64,000 nucleotides of DNA, taken from assembly GCA_002839095.1 (NCBI GenBank), contig PGXL01000001.1, positions 124,001-188,000 on the forward strand, written 5' to 3'. Made by a program: the position numbers and the translations under genes. The notes under the pieces were generated by a model that saw only the letters and a list, made by a program, of their open reading frames with translations, was not told the origin of the DNA and made no database searches. Shown here piece by piece: positions 51,790-59,895 of this stretch (the first letter of the stretch is position 1; every line of letters starts with the position of its first letter). This DNA comes from Tenericutes bacterium HGW-Tenericutes-2 (lineage in GTDB: Bacteria; Bacillota_I; Bacilli_A; Acholeplasmatales; Acholeplasmataceae).

Positions 51790-53138
51790 TAATTTTCACG
51801 CTCTTTTCCAATAGACTTCAAGAGTAGCTCTTTTGCCTGTTCGGGATACTTATGAGAAAGTACTCCGAGGGATGCAAAGATATAATCATAATCGATATAG
51901 ACATTCGTGCTTGGATCAGGTATTAATTTGGTTTGTTGTTTCAAAAGATAATCCTTAACCATTTGTTTAGGGTTATTCGCGTAAAGAAGTGCACCACCTG
52001 TTAAAAAGATTGCCTTCACCTGTGTTACATCCTTACCATCAGGTATAACCTTAAACCCATTGGTTGTAAAAACTCTTTTCATATCGCCGATATGACGATC
52101 CAATGCTTGAAATACACATTGTCTTGTAAGTAAATCAACGACCTGTTTACCAAACTCTGTTTTAGGAATAAATGGTTCTTCCTCCATAACATGTAAGACA
52201 TGATCATAGGTCATCCCAGTAATTCTCTCAATCTCACCTGATCTAAAGGTCTTTAGGACATGTAACCTATTGATAAACACACCTAAATCACCCTCAACAG
52301 TTCTTTTGAATCTAGGCTCACCATCATTATATTTTAAGAATTCTGGCTTTGGTTCACTCACAGAATGAACATCTGTAGTTGCACCACCTACATCAATGGT
52401 CATGACTCCATCATAGATTTCATTGAGTAATAGTGTTGCGTCCATCACTGCTCCAGGTGTTGGTATAATGACATCACCTACCATATCAAAAATATGAGAC
52501 ATACCCTTTGCATGAATAATATTTTTTTCGAACGTCTCATAGATTGCTTTTCTAAGTGGAACAATATTAAAATCATCTACTCTAGGATATACATTTTCAA
52601 CTATTCGAATATGATCCTTCTTTAGTTCTAGGATTCGATCATGATTCGCGATATTTCCTGTATAAATAATTGGAATATTTAAATCCACTAAATCGAGTAG
52701 GTTTTGATAAGCAACTTCCTTTTCACCAAAATCCGTTCCACCTGCAATAATAATAATGTTTGGTTTAACTTCCTTTATTTTTTTAATGTGTGATGCCTCT
52801 ATTCGATTTGCGGTAATTAAATGAATGTTCGCTCCTGCATTTAATGCTGCTTCTTTTGCTGCTCTTGCTGTCATTTCATAGACAAGTCCATGCACAGTTA
52901 TTTTTAAGCCACCTGCAGCACTGGATGAAGCAAGCATTTCATCATAGGTTAACTCAGTAACATTTAAATTCTTTTTTAAATCATTAATTGCATTGGTTAA
53001 TCCAATATTCACGTCAGTGTCTACTGTAGTTTGGTGCATACCTCTGCCGATGAACTCCACCGGACCTTGGTGAAGATTGAAGGCATTTACAACAGTTGTT
53101 GTTGAACCAATCTCAGCGACCAAACAATCAATTCTCAT
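51789..53138 (-). CDS. MutL/GlmL-family protein, likely reactivase for ornithine aminomutase
   Basis: 449 residues of the actin-like ATPase fold group that accompanies B12-dependent aminomutases. ATP-binding phosphate loops: VAEIGSTTTVVNAF at the N-terminus and MTIDVGGATTDVHSV in the middle; IIIAGGTDFGEKEVA is also typical. In ornithine-fermenting clostridia a MutL-like gene stands next to oraE, and such proteins are thought to exchange damaged cobalamin. It overlaps oraE by 11 bases. A role specifically with OraSE is inferred from position. Confidence 0.87.
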   Translation of the reverse strand: MRIDCLVAEIGSTTTVVNAFNLHQGPVEFIGRGMHQTTVDTDVNIGLTNAINDLKKNLNVTELTYDEMLASSSAAGGLKITVHGLVYEMTARAAKEAALNAGANIHLITANRIEASHIKKIKEVKPNIIIIAGGTDFGEKEVAYQNLLDLVDLNIPIIYTGNIANHDRILELKKDHIRIVENVYPRVDDFNIVPLRKAIYETFEKNIIHAKGMSHIFDMVGDVIIPTPGAVMDATLLLNEIYDGVMTIDVGGATTDVHSVSEPKPEFLKYNDGEPRFKRTVEGDLGVFINRLHVLKTFRSGEIERITGMTYDHVLHVMEEEPFIPKTEFGKQVVDLLTRQCVFQALDRHIGDMKRVFTTNGFKVIPDGKDVTQVKAIFLTGGALLYANNPKQMVKDYLLKQQTKLIPDPSTNVYIDYDYIFASLGVLSHKYPEQAKELLLKSIGKEREN

Positions 53139-55326
53139 GAATTTCCTTATGTTTTTTCACAATGAAGCTTGCTACATGAATCCCCTTGGTGCCACGGCTA
53201 AATCCTTGGTCCATACCGTACTTCATAGCAAGTTCAGGTGTGACTTGTGTTCCACCTGCAAGTAATATCAATTTGTCTCTTACTCCCTTTTCAACTGCAT
53301 AGTCGTGAAGCTTTTGCATATTCTTATAATGAATATCATCATGTGAGATGATTAAAGAAATCATTACGATTTGTGCATTGGTTTCTATTGCAGCGTCAAT
53401 AAACTTTTCAATTGGTACACTAGTTCCAAGATATGTATAATGGATTCCGTATTTTTCAACACCACCATGCTTAATATCTAATATCTCTCTCATACCTACA
53501 CTATGTTCATCCGATCCGCCTGTACCAGCGATGACCTTTAATTCATGCTTTTTAACATATTCAAGTATTTCATCCTCAGGCATTAATTCTTCCTTTTTTG
53601 GTAAAACAAGCTTAGAGGAATCGATATCAAAACCGATGGTTCCCTTTAATTGTATTCTTGTGCCTTCGCTTGGATGTAGCACTTCTTTATGGATAACCTC
53701 TGGACTGGATAGCTTCATTTGTTTTGCAACCTCTAGGGCTGCAGCCTCTGCAGTTAGTATATCAGTTGGAAAGAATAGGTCTAAGGTGATAACCCCATCA
53801 CCAAGCCATTGTACTTCAGGCTTCAAAGATGAAGTTGAGCGATACTTTTCATTTTCATCTAGGCGGTTATTCACATTATCCTCTGGGTCTAATTCATCGA
53901 TATATTGAATTAAATCAGGATTTTCAAATGTAGAACCACCAATAAGCTTTGAAGGATTATTCTTTAATTTTTTATCATATTGTTCTATATTGTTATATCC
54001 ATAATGTGCAGTGACAGGAGCTAGGTAATCAGCTGCTCTTTTAATGACTGTTTGTGCACCGATACCACCAGTAGCACTTCTAGCAATACCATCTCCGCTA
54101 CGCTCTGGATAATAGCCACTATCCACAAACATTCCTTCTTCGACAGCCTTAAAATAACCACCCATTTGAATGATTTCTTCCATCATTAGGATTGCTCTTT
54201 CTTGGATTTCTCGTTTTTTCTCTACTAGGTATCCTTCCTTTTTAAATTCAAGCATACCCATTAAATCATCCATACCCATCATTGCTTGCTTGGCTGTATC
54301 GAGTGCTTCGATGTTATAAACATGCCAAGGTACATTTCTACCTTCATCAGGTGTAATTGTGGATTGGATATCTGCACTTGTCAATCTAGAAATCAACAGA
54401 TTTAACACATGAGTAACTGTAGCTTCTCTTGTGGATGAATCCATATATTTTGTATTCATTTGTGCTCTCATCTTATAATCAGAGAAAAACTCTCTAAGTG
54501 CTAAAGCATAAGGAAGATTTAATTTTAAGTCTGGTGAAGGTGGAGCAGCAGGTGGTACCGTTGAAAGACAGATTAAGTCCTTAGCAATACCAATTTTTTC
54601 ACTCATTCTACTATTGATCGCGTGCTGTACTAATAGTTCTGGCATTACCTTCCATGCATCTCTTGCTGTTGCATTTGCATTATGTGCACCATCAATTTGT
54701 GCGAGTCCACCAAAGGCCATGATCTTCTTACTTTCTGCAGCATCCACAAAGGAGCGAATCATGTTGATGTTTCGATATAAAACATTATATTGAGGATCCT
54801 GGTGTGCACCATTTACTCCCTCTTCAGTAAACATTACAGCGATTTCTGGTCCAGCAACTCCTGAAACGTAGGAATGATAATTGATGGGTCTGCCAACTTC
54901 ATCTTCAATCATGTCTAACGCTTTTCTTTGTGCTCTCACTTGTTTTCTAGTGATTGGAACTCCACCAACTCCTTGAGGTGTTCCTTCAAGTAAACCGTCC
55001 ATATGAGATTGACCAGCAGTTCGAATAACCATAATATGATCTGCACCGTGATAGGCTGCCATTCTCATTCTTCTAATATCATCTTCAAATCTTCCCGAAG
55101 CTATTTCCGTAGTAATGGTTGCATCCGGTTGAGGGTCAATACCATTTAAGCTTCTTGCAGAAGGTAGTGCTACGAAATTTTTCAATGAAGGGCTTGCTTG
55201 TACATAGCTAAACTGACCAAGTTCAATCGGTCCTTTATCTCTCCATGTCCAACCCCTTCTTCTTGGTCTATAATTTTCTAGATTACTTAGTATTTCTCTA
55301 ATATCTAATTTATCTTTTGGATTCAT
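53128..55326 (-). CDS. oraE: D-ornithine 4,5-aminomutase, large (B12/PLP-binding) subunit
   Basis: 732 residues. The N-terminal two-thirds form the PLP-binding TIM barrel (WRDKGPIELGQFSYVQASPS, HMDGLLEGTPQGVGGVPITRKQ). The C-terminal Rossmann domain (about 585-732) binds adenosylcobalamin through GTGGSDEHSVG, the DxHxxG motif, with LGTSVPIEKFIDAA and ILLAGGTQVTPEL following. It moves the 5-amino group of D-ornithine to C4, giving 2,4-diaminopentanoate. OraS lies directly upstream (four-base overlap). Length matches the clostridial enzyme. Confidence 0.95.
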   Translation of the reverse strand: MNPKDKLDIREILSNLENYRPRRRGWTWRDKGPIELGQFSYVQASPSLKNFVALPSARSLNGIDPQPDATITTEIASGRFEDDIRRMRMAAYHGADHIMVIRTAGQSHMDGLLEGTPQGVGGVPITRKQVRAQRKALDMIEDEVGRPINYHSYVSGVAGPEIAVMFTEEGVNGAHQDPQYNVLYRNINMIRSFVDAAESKKIMAFGGLAQIDGAHNANATARDAWKVMPELLVQHAINSRMSEKIGIAKDLICLSTVPPAAPPSPDLKLNLPYALALREFFSDYKMRAQMNTKYMDSSTREATVTHVLNLLISRLTSADIQSTITPDEGRNVPWHVYNIEALDTAKQAMMGMDDLMGMLEFKKEGYLVEKKREIQERAILMMEEIIQMGGYFKAVEEGMFVDSGYYPERSGDGIARSATGGIGAQTVIKRAADYLAPVTAHYGYNNIEQYDKKLKNNPSKLIGGSTFENPDLIQYIDELDPEDNVNNRLDENEKYRSTSSLKPEVQWLGDGVITLDLFFPTDILTAEAAALEVAKQMKLSSPEVIHKEVLHPSEGTRIQLKGTIGFDIDSSKLVLPKKEELMPEDEILEYVKKHELKVIAGTGGSDEHSVGMREILDIKHGGVEKYGIHYTYLGTSVPIEKFIDAAIETNAQIVMISLIISHDDIHYKNMQKLHDYAVEKGVRDKLILLAGGTQVTPELAMKYGMDQGFSRGTKGIHVASFIVKKHKEIHEN

Positions 55327-55679
55327 TTGAAAACCTCCATCATCATGTTAACTTCAGAGGTATCTAGTAATGCAAGTCCCGCTTCTCTAATTGGAAGCTT
55401 TTTTAGGGTTGCATACTTAAAAACAATATGTCCTGCACCATGTGATAAGAGATTGTTTTCCATAAGTTTATCTGTAATCATTTTCGCTTCAAGACTCGAA
55501 AATCCCATACGCATTAATACACTTCTTTCAATTGCAGGAGTTGTATTCTCATAGGCTAGTGTAAGTAATGGATCGATGATTTGATCGGTAAGCTCTTGGA
55601 AATAAGCTTTGAGTTCACTATCAGAATATTTTGATAGGTGCTTTCTTCTTTCTAAAAAGTCATCATTTCTTGATTTCAT
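55323..55679 (-). CDS. oraS: D-ornithine 4,5-aminomutase, small subunit
   Basis: 118 residues, alpha-helical, matching OraS in length and place: RRKHLSKYSDSELKAYFQEL at the start and RSVLMRMGFSSLEAKMITDK in the middle. The small subunit is needed for activity of OraE. It overlaps ortB by 17 bases and oraE by four. A similar segment (ERSILRLLG) occurs near the N-terminus of KamD in this window, in line with the shared ancestry of the two aminomutases. Confidence 0.92.
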   Translation of the reverse strand: MKSRNDDFLERRKHLSKYSDSELKAYFQELTDQIIDPLLTLAYENTTPAIERSVLMRMGFSSLEAKMITDKLMENNLLSHGAGHIVFKYATLKKLPIREAGLALLDTSEVNMMMEVFK

Positions 55680-57066
55680 TGTTGTCCTCCATGAGTTCTT
55701 TAATTTTACTTACAGTTGTTTTAAGCTCAACTGCTAGATATTCATAGTCCTTATCAAATAATAATTGTTGATCGAAATGCTTTAAATATGATTTTCTTAA
55801 TGTATTTAAATCAAGCTCCTTATGCTTAACAAATGATCCTGATTTTGGAAAAATTAGATTTTTCCCAGGCTTTTCATACAAGGGGTCTCCTAATATTAAA
55901 TCGATACCTCGATCTGATGCAAATGATATTTGAGCATTCATGTGCTTACCAGCACCTGTATACTCCGTTTCTTGAACAACGATAATATCAGTATCCTTCA
56001 TCTCCTGTGCAAGACTAAATGCTGCAGCTAAACTAACGTTACCTGCAGGTCCTCTTTCCATACCCTCAAGTAGTGCTAAGGCTTGAGTGATATAAAATAC
56101 AGTTCCTTGGTTAACTAAAACATAAGAGTCCATATAGCGCATTGGTCTTGCTGCACTTCTAGGTACATCACTGCGATCAGGGAATGTAGAAAATGGAATA
56201 CCAAAGCCTGTATGACCTGTAGTGAATGACTTTTTATTAAAATCTAGGTCACTTGCCATATGAAGCCCTGTTAAATCCACTGATGCAGCAACTACTTTTG
56301 TTTGTGTGGCTGATGCTTTAATGAGTCCTCTTGCAGTTCCTGTTAAATTACCACCACCAGCATTTGTACAAATAACCATTTCTGGGTATTTTCCTTCTTT
56401 TTCTAACACTTCATTAGCAATCTCATAGCCTAATGTTTCAATTCCCATAATGCCATAAGGAGAATATAAGGAGGCATTAAAATAACCAGTTTCCTCTAAT
56501 AATATTAAAAACTGGTAAAAGAGCTCTGGACCAACAGTGAGCTGAATGACTTCAGCACCATAGGCTTCACATGCTCTCGCTTTTTCAATAATTTCAGGTT
56601 GTCCAATTCCTTTAGAGTCAAAGCATTCTTGAACGATAATGCATTTCAGTCCAGCTCTTGCAGCAAGTGCTGCTACAGCTGCACCATAATTTCCTGATGT
56701 TGCAGCAATCACACCTTTAAATCCAAGCTTTTTCGCTTGATCAATCGATATTGCTGCTCGTCTAGCCTTAAATGAGCCACTTAAATTTGCGGCTTCATCC
56801 TTAACAAATATACGTGCTCCATAGCCAGGCTTAGCAAATTTTCTTGCGTAGGATGATAATCTTTTTAATTCAATGAGTGGAGTAGATCCTACATTATTTT
56901 CTTTTTGTATTTTTGAGACATCCTCTAGAGTTAACCCAGAATCATTCATCATTTTTTCGTAATCAAAACCTATACCACTATCTTCATACTGATCATAGTT
57001 CAATTTGAGTGCTTGTCTCATAATTGCTTGTTTTCTACTTAAAACATCTTGATAGGAATTGCTCAT
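55663..57066 (-). CDS. ortB: 2-amino-4-oxopentanoate thiolase, beta subunit
   Basis: 467 residues, PLP enzyme of the threonine-synthase/tryptophan-synthase-beta fold. PLP lysine in LSGSFKARRAAISIDQA; phosphate-binding region AGGGNLTGTARG; VPRSAARPMRYMDS follows. With OrtA it cleaves 2-amino-4-oxopentanoate and CoA to acetyl-CoA and alanine, the energy-yielding end of ornithine oxidation. Start overlaps ortA by four bases, with GGAGG before ATG. Confidence 0.93.
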   Translation of the reverse strand: MSNSYQDVLSRKQAIMRQALKLNYDQYEDSGIGFDYEKMMNDSGLTLEDVSKIQKENNVGSTPLIELKRLSSYARKFAKPGYGARIFVKDEAANLSGSFKARRAAISIDQAKKLGFKGVIAATSGNYGAAVAALAARAGLKCIIVQECFDSKGIGQPEIIEKARACEAYGAEVIQLTVGPELFYQFLILLEETGYFNASLYSPYGIMGIETLGYEIANEVLEKEGKYPEMVICTNAGGGNLTGTARGLIKASATQTKVVAASVDLTGLHMASDLDFNKKSFTTGHTGFGIPFSTFPDRSDVPRSAARPMRYMDSYVLVNQGTVFYITQALALLEGMERGPAGNVSLAAAFSLAQEMKDTDIIVVQETEYTGAGKHMNAQISFASDRGIDLILGDPLYEKPGKNLIFPKSGSFVKHKELDLNTLRKSYLKHFDQQLLFDKDYEYLAVELKTTVSKIKELMEDNNEIKK

Positions 57067-57359
57067 ACCAAATCCTCCGTTTCCGAAAGAATGATGTCCT
57101 TCATATCTTCAATTTCTTGAACAAAATGTCCAAAGTCGTGTGTATATGATGGTTCAACAGCTATTAATATGCCTGTTTCAATGCGTTTGGTTGCGGTTAA
57201 AATTTCAACTGTATCGCCAATTTGAGCAGATTTTAACAATTTCCCTTTAATTCTCATTTCGAAAGGAACCTGTTTTGTATCTGCAGGTAAATTTGCTGAA
57301 CGCTCACTTCTTGATAAAACAGATTTATAAATTTGAACAAATGTCATTTTTTCAATCAT
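57063..57359 (-). CDS. ortA: 2-amino-4-oxopentanoate thiolase, alpha subunit
   Basis: 98 residues; matches OrtA in size and position directly before ortB. It is a small beta-rich protein (VPFEMRIKGKLLKSAQIGDTVEI) ending FVQEIEDMKDIIL. It is required with OrtB for thiolase activity. First gene of the long ort-ora-arc transcript, with AAAGGAG six bases before ATG and a cre-controlled promoter upstream. Confidence 0.9.
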   Translation of the reverse strand: MIEKMTFVQIYKSVLSRSERSANLPADTKQVPFEMRIKGKLLKSAQIGDTVEILTATKRIETGILIAVEPSYTHDFGHFVQEIEDMKDIILSETEDLV

Positions 57360-57397
57360 ATTTTTCTCCTTTAATCATAGAAAAAAGAACCATTTTC

Positions 57398-57447
57398 TGA
57401 AAGCGCTTACGTATCTATATGATAACATTTTTACTCTATTTTGTATA
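57398..57447 (-). promoter_or_regulatory. Promoter and cre site of the ornithine/arginine operon
   Basis: Minus-strand TATACA (57442-57447), 17-base spacer, TATCAT (57419-57424). The cre palindrome TGAAAGCGCTTAC (57398-57410) lies nine bases beyond the -10, over the start point, so CcpA bound there would block initiation or early elongation. The -35 is weak (four of six). Confidence 0.68.
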
Positions 57448-57472
57448 GAGTATATCGACTGAAATTACCAAA

Positions 57473-57503
57473 AATAGGAAATCTAAAAGAAAGATTTCCT
57501 ATT
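57473..57503 (-). terminator. Intrinsic terminator after ord
   Basis: AATAGGAAATCT (57473-57484) pairs perfectly with AGATTTCCTATT (57492-57503), 12 bp with a seven-base loop, then T on the minus strand. It separates the lysine/ord transcript from the cre-controlled operon. Confidence 0.92.
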
Positions 57504-57507
57504 CGAG

Positions 57508-58551
57508 TTATTGTTCAATTAAATCCCTCATGTCGCCTAAAATAGCGCGAGGAACAGGTAAATCTATCATTGTCTTTAAACCACTTTTAGCATTGATAAC
57601 ATGTGGAATCATATTGACACACATTGCAATCGTTCCAATTCCACCATTGATTTCAGGAGTAATTTTCATGTTGATATTTGGAGTACCCTTTAAATTGATA
57701 TAATCGCCAGTAATAATGCCTTCACTTTCAGGCTCTATTTGCTGTGGATGAATCATGTCAATGAAAACATCACCATGAACCATTCCTTGTCCGGTCATAT
57801 TAATACCGGCAAGTGTTCCTGCTTTCGCTTCACCATACGGACTTTTTCGGTCAATATTGGTAATAATAGGCTCCATTTGTTGTTTAAAATTAGTTAATTT
57901 AACACCAAGTGCTTCACTGATCATATGAATACTTTCATTAAATCCAACATGCCCAGCTAATGTGCCATCCATAATACGTTTATGATATTCATTTAGTGAA
58001 ATACCAACGCCTTGTTCATGCATGACTGTTGGTCCAAAAGGTGATAGAGAGTTGACTCTTTTCGCTTCAATATGCTCTACATCAACCATCGTACCTGTTA
58101 AAGCAACTACCAATAAATCCATAATAAACCCTGGATTGATACCTGTACCAAGCACAGTAACACCAAATGCTTTTGCTAGATTATCAATTTGAGCAGCAAG
58201 CTCTGGTTCAGATGCATAGGGATACGCCATTTCTTCAGCAGTGCTAATACAATTCATTTTGCTTGAAATAACTTTTTTAATCTTTTCGAATGCACCCTTC
58301 ACAAATGAGTCAGTGCATAGCAATACAACATCTGCAACCGTTGTCGATAACAAATGATCAATATTTCCATTAATTTTTACAGCTGGGTGATCAGATTTTA
58401 TGCTTAAAATCTCTTGAAAATCTTTACCAATGTATTCTGGGTTTAAATCACAGATACCAGTGATTTCAACACCTTTTTTAAGTAGAAGCATTTGTGCCAT
58501 GCCACGACCCATTGCTCCAAATCCCCAAATTATAACTTTAACTTTATCCAT
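57508..58551 (-). CDS. ord: 2,4-diaminopentanoate dehydrogenase
   Basis: 347 residues. Rossmann start VIIWGFGAMGRGMAQMLL binds NAD(P); TGINPGFIMDLLVVALTG and the surrounding segments resemble dihydrodipicolinate-reductase-like dehydrogenases. It oxidatively deaminates 2,4-diaminopentanoate to 2-amino-4-oxopentanoate, the step between OraSE and OrtAB. Here it is the last gene of the lysine transcript and is cut off from ortA by a strong terminator, so one ornithine step is controlled with the lysine genes. GGAGG precedes the ATG. Confidence 0.93.
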   Translation of the reverse strand: MDKVKVIIWGFGAMGRGMAQMLLLKKGVEITGICDLNPEYIGKDFQEILSIKSDHPAVKINGNIDHLLSTTVADVVLLCTDSFVKGAFEKIKKVISSKMNCISTAEEMAYPYASEPELAAQIDNLAKAFGVTVLGTGINPGFIMDLLVVALTGTMVDVEHIEAKRVNSLSPFGPTVMHEQGVGISLNEYHKRIMDGTLAGHVGFNESIHMISEALGVKLTNFKQQMEPIITNIDRKSPYGEAKAGTLAGINMTGQGMVHGDVFIDMIHPQQIEPESEGIITGDYINLKGTPNINMKITPEINGGIGTIAMCVNMIPHVINAKSGLKTMIDLPVPRAILGDMRDLIEQ

Positions 58552-58563
58552 AATACCTCCATG

Positions 58564-59064
58564 TTACTGTACTTCATCAAAATATCTTGCTACTGTAAAT
58601 AAGTAATCAGATAAACGATTGACATATGCGAGTGTATGCACATTGAGTTCTTGCTCAGCTGCTAGTAATATTAATTCTCTTTCAGCTCTTCTAATAGTCA
58701 CTCTAGCAATATTAAGCCATGAAGCAGCTTTTGTTTGATCGAGTTTGATAAACTTGGTCAAAGGCTTCAACTCTGAATCATAATGATCGAGTCTTGATTC
58801 TAGCCATTCTACGTTACCTGGTAATGTAATATATTTATTGGAATCATTTAAGGCAATCTCATGACAAATTGCAAATAGATGACCATGTATTTGATTGATA
58901 TCATCAATGACTTCAGCAAGACGCATATAATGCTTAGACATTAATAGAAAAGCCATCGCTTCATCAAAAGCACCATTTACAGCAATATGTAAATCCGCTT
59001 TGCTTACTCTCTTGTTCATTAAATCAGTTTGTCCTAAGTCTCCACGTTTAGTGTAAATCTTCAT
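58564..59064 (-). CDS. Cob(I)alamin adenosyltransferase, PduO type
   Basis: 166 residues, all-helical. Starts KIYTKRGDLGQTDLMNKRVSK, the ATP-binding motif of the PduO group; the C-terminal half RVTIRRAERELILLA and LAYVNRLSDYLFTVARY is typical. It makes adenosylcobalamin, the cofactor of both KamDE and OraSE encoded on either side of it. The first motif reads GDLGQT where most members have GDxGxT, so it is intact. No other cobalamin-synthesis gene is in the window, which suggests uptake and activation of corrinoids. Confidence 0.93.
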   Translation of the reverse strand: MKIYTKRGDLGQTDLMNKRVSKADLHIAVNGAFDEAMAFLLMSKHYMRLAEVIDDINQIHGHLFAICHEIALNDSNKYITLPGNVEWLESRLDHYDSELKPLTKFIKLDQTKAASWLNIARVTIRRAERELILLAAEQELNVHTLAYVNRLSDYLFTVARYFDEVQ

Positions 59065-59092
59065 ATATTTCTCCCTTTGATGATCTATATTT

Positions 59093-59121
59093 ATATGGTT
59101 TCTATAATCATTATACCATAT
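59093..59121 (-). promoter_or_regulatory. Operator-like palindrome over an extended -10 box
   Basis: Nested inverted repeat: outer ATATGGT/ACCATAT (59093-59099 and 59115-59121) and inner ATAAT/ATTAT (59104-59108 and 59110-59114). The minus strand contains TGGTATAAT, an extended -10. It lies between kamE and the adenosyltransferase gene, the widest gap of this run, so an internal regulated promoter is likely. Confidence 0.5.
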
Positions 59122-59130
59122 TTATGTACT

Positions 59131-59895
59131 CTATTCTGGTGCTTTCTTAGACTTAATGCTCTTATCCTTTAATGCTTGAACCGCAAAGCTTGCGACATCA
59201 AATGCATATTTTTTTGGACCAAATCCTGCATCATAGCCCAATTCTTTAGCAAGGCTATGATTAATTCTAGGTCCTCCAATAATTACGATAAAATCTTTTC
59301 TTTTGTTTTCAGCTTCAAGTAGCTCGATAAACTTAGTAAGGTTTTCGATATGAACATCCTTTTGTGTCACTGTTTGACTAATTAAAATTACATCTGCCTT
59401 GTAATATATCGCCTTTTCTAAAAGTGTTTCATTTTCGATTTGACCACCAAGATTGATTGCATGAATTCCTTTGTATCGTTCTAAGCCGTAGTTACCATTG
59501 TAGCCCTTCATATTCATGATGGCATCAATTCCTACTGTATGTGCGTCTGTTCCTGTCGATGCACCAATAAAGACTAGAGGTTCTATAAAGTTTTTTTCAA
59601 TATACTCCTCTATTTCTTCCTTACTCATGGATTTAGATTCTACTTCATTGATATGAACTGTTGATACATCGATTTGATGCTCTGAAGTGCCATAAACTAT
59701 ATAATAGCTAAATTGATCTGATAAAGGTGTTGCATGAACAACTGAAGGATTATGTATTCCCATTTGTAGTGCGATTTTTTTAGCTGCTTCTTCACCTAAG
59801 GCATTGCATGGAATAGGTAGAGAAAAGCTTAGTTGAACTTTTCCATCATTTAAGGTATCTCCATATGGTCTAATCCAATTCGACTTATTTCCCAT
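59131..59895 (-). CDS. kamE: Lysine 5,6-aminomutase, beta (B12-binding) subunit
   Basis: 254 residues from the ATG at 59893-59895, with AAGGGTG six bases before; the GTG three codons earlier lacks a ribosome site. The cobalamin-binding Rossmann domain carries GASTGTDAHTVG (DxHxxG), then GGQIENETLLEKA and VIIGGPRINHSLAKELG. With KamD it moves the epsilon-amino group of beta-lysine or D-lysine to C5. It overlaps kamD by 11 bases. A small N-terminal domain (about 1-110) precedes the B12 fold, as in the clostridial protein. Confidence 0.94.
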   Translation of the reverse strand: MGNKSNWIRPYGDTLNDGKVQLSFSLPIPCNALGEEAAKKIALQMGIHNPSVVHATPLSDQFSYYIVYGTSEHQIDVSTVHINEVESKSMSKEEIEEYIEKNFIEPLVFIGASTGTDAHTVGIDAIMNMKGYNGNYGLERYKGIHAINLGGQIENETLLEKAIYYKADVILISQTVTQKDVHIENLTKFIELLEAENKRKDFIVIIGGPRINHSLAKELGYDAGFGPKKYAFDVASFAVQALKDKSIKSKKAPE

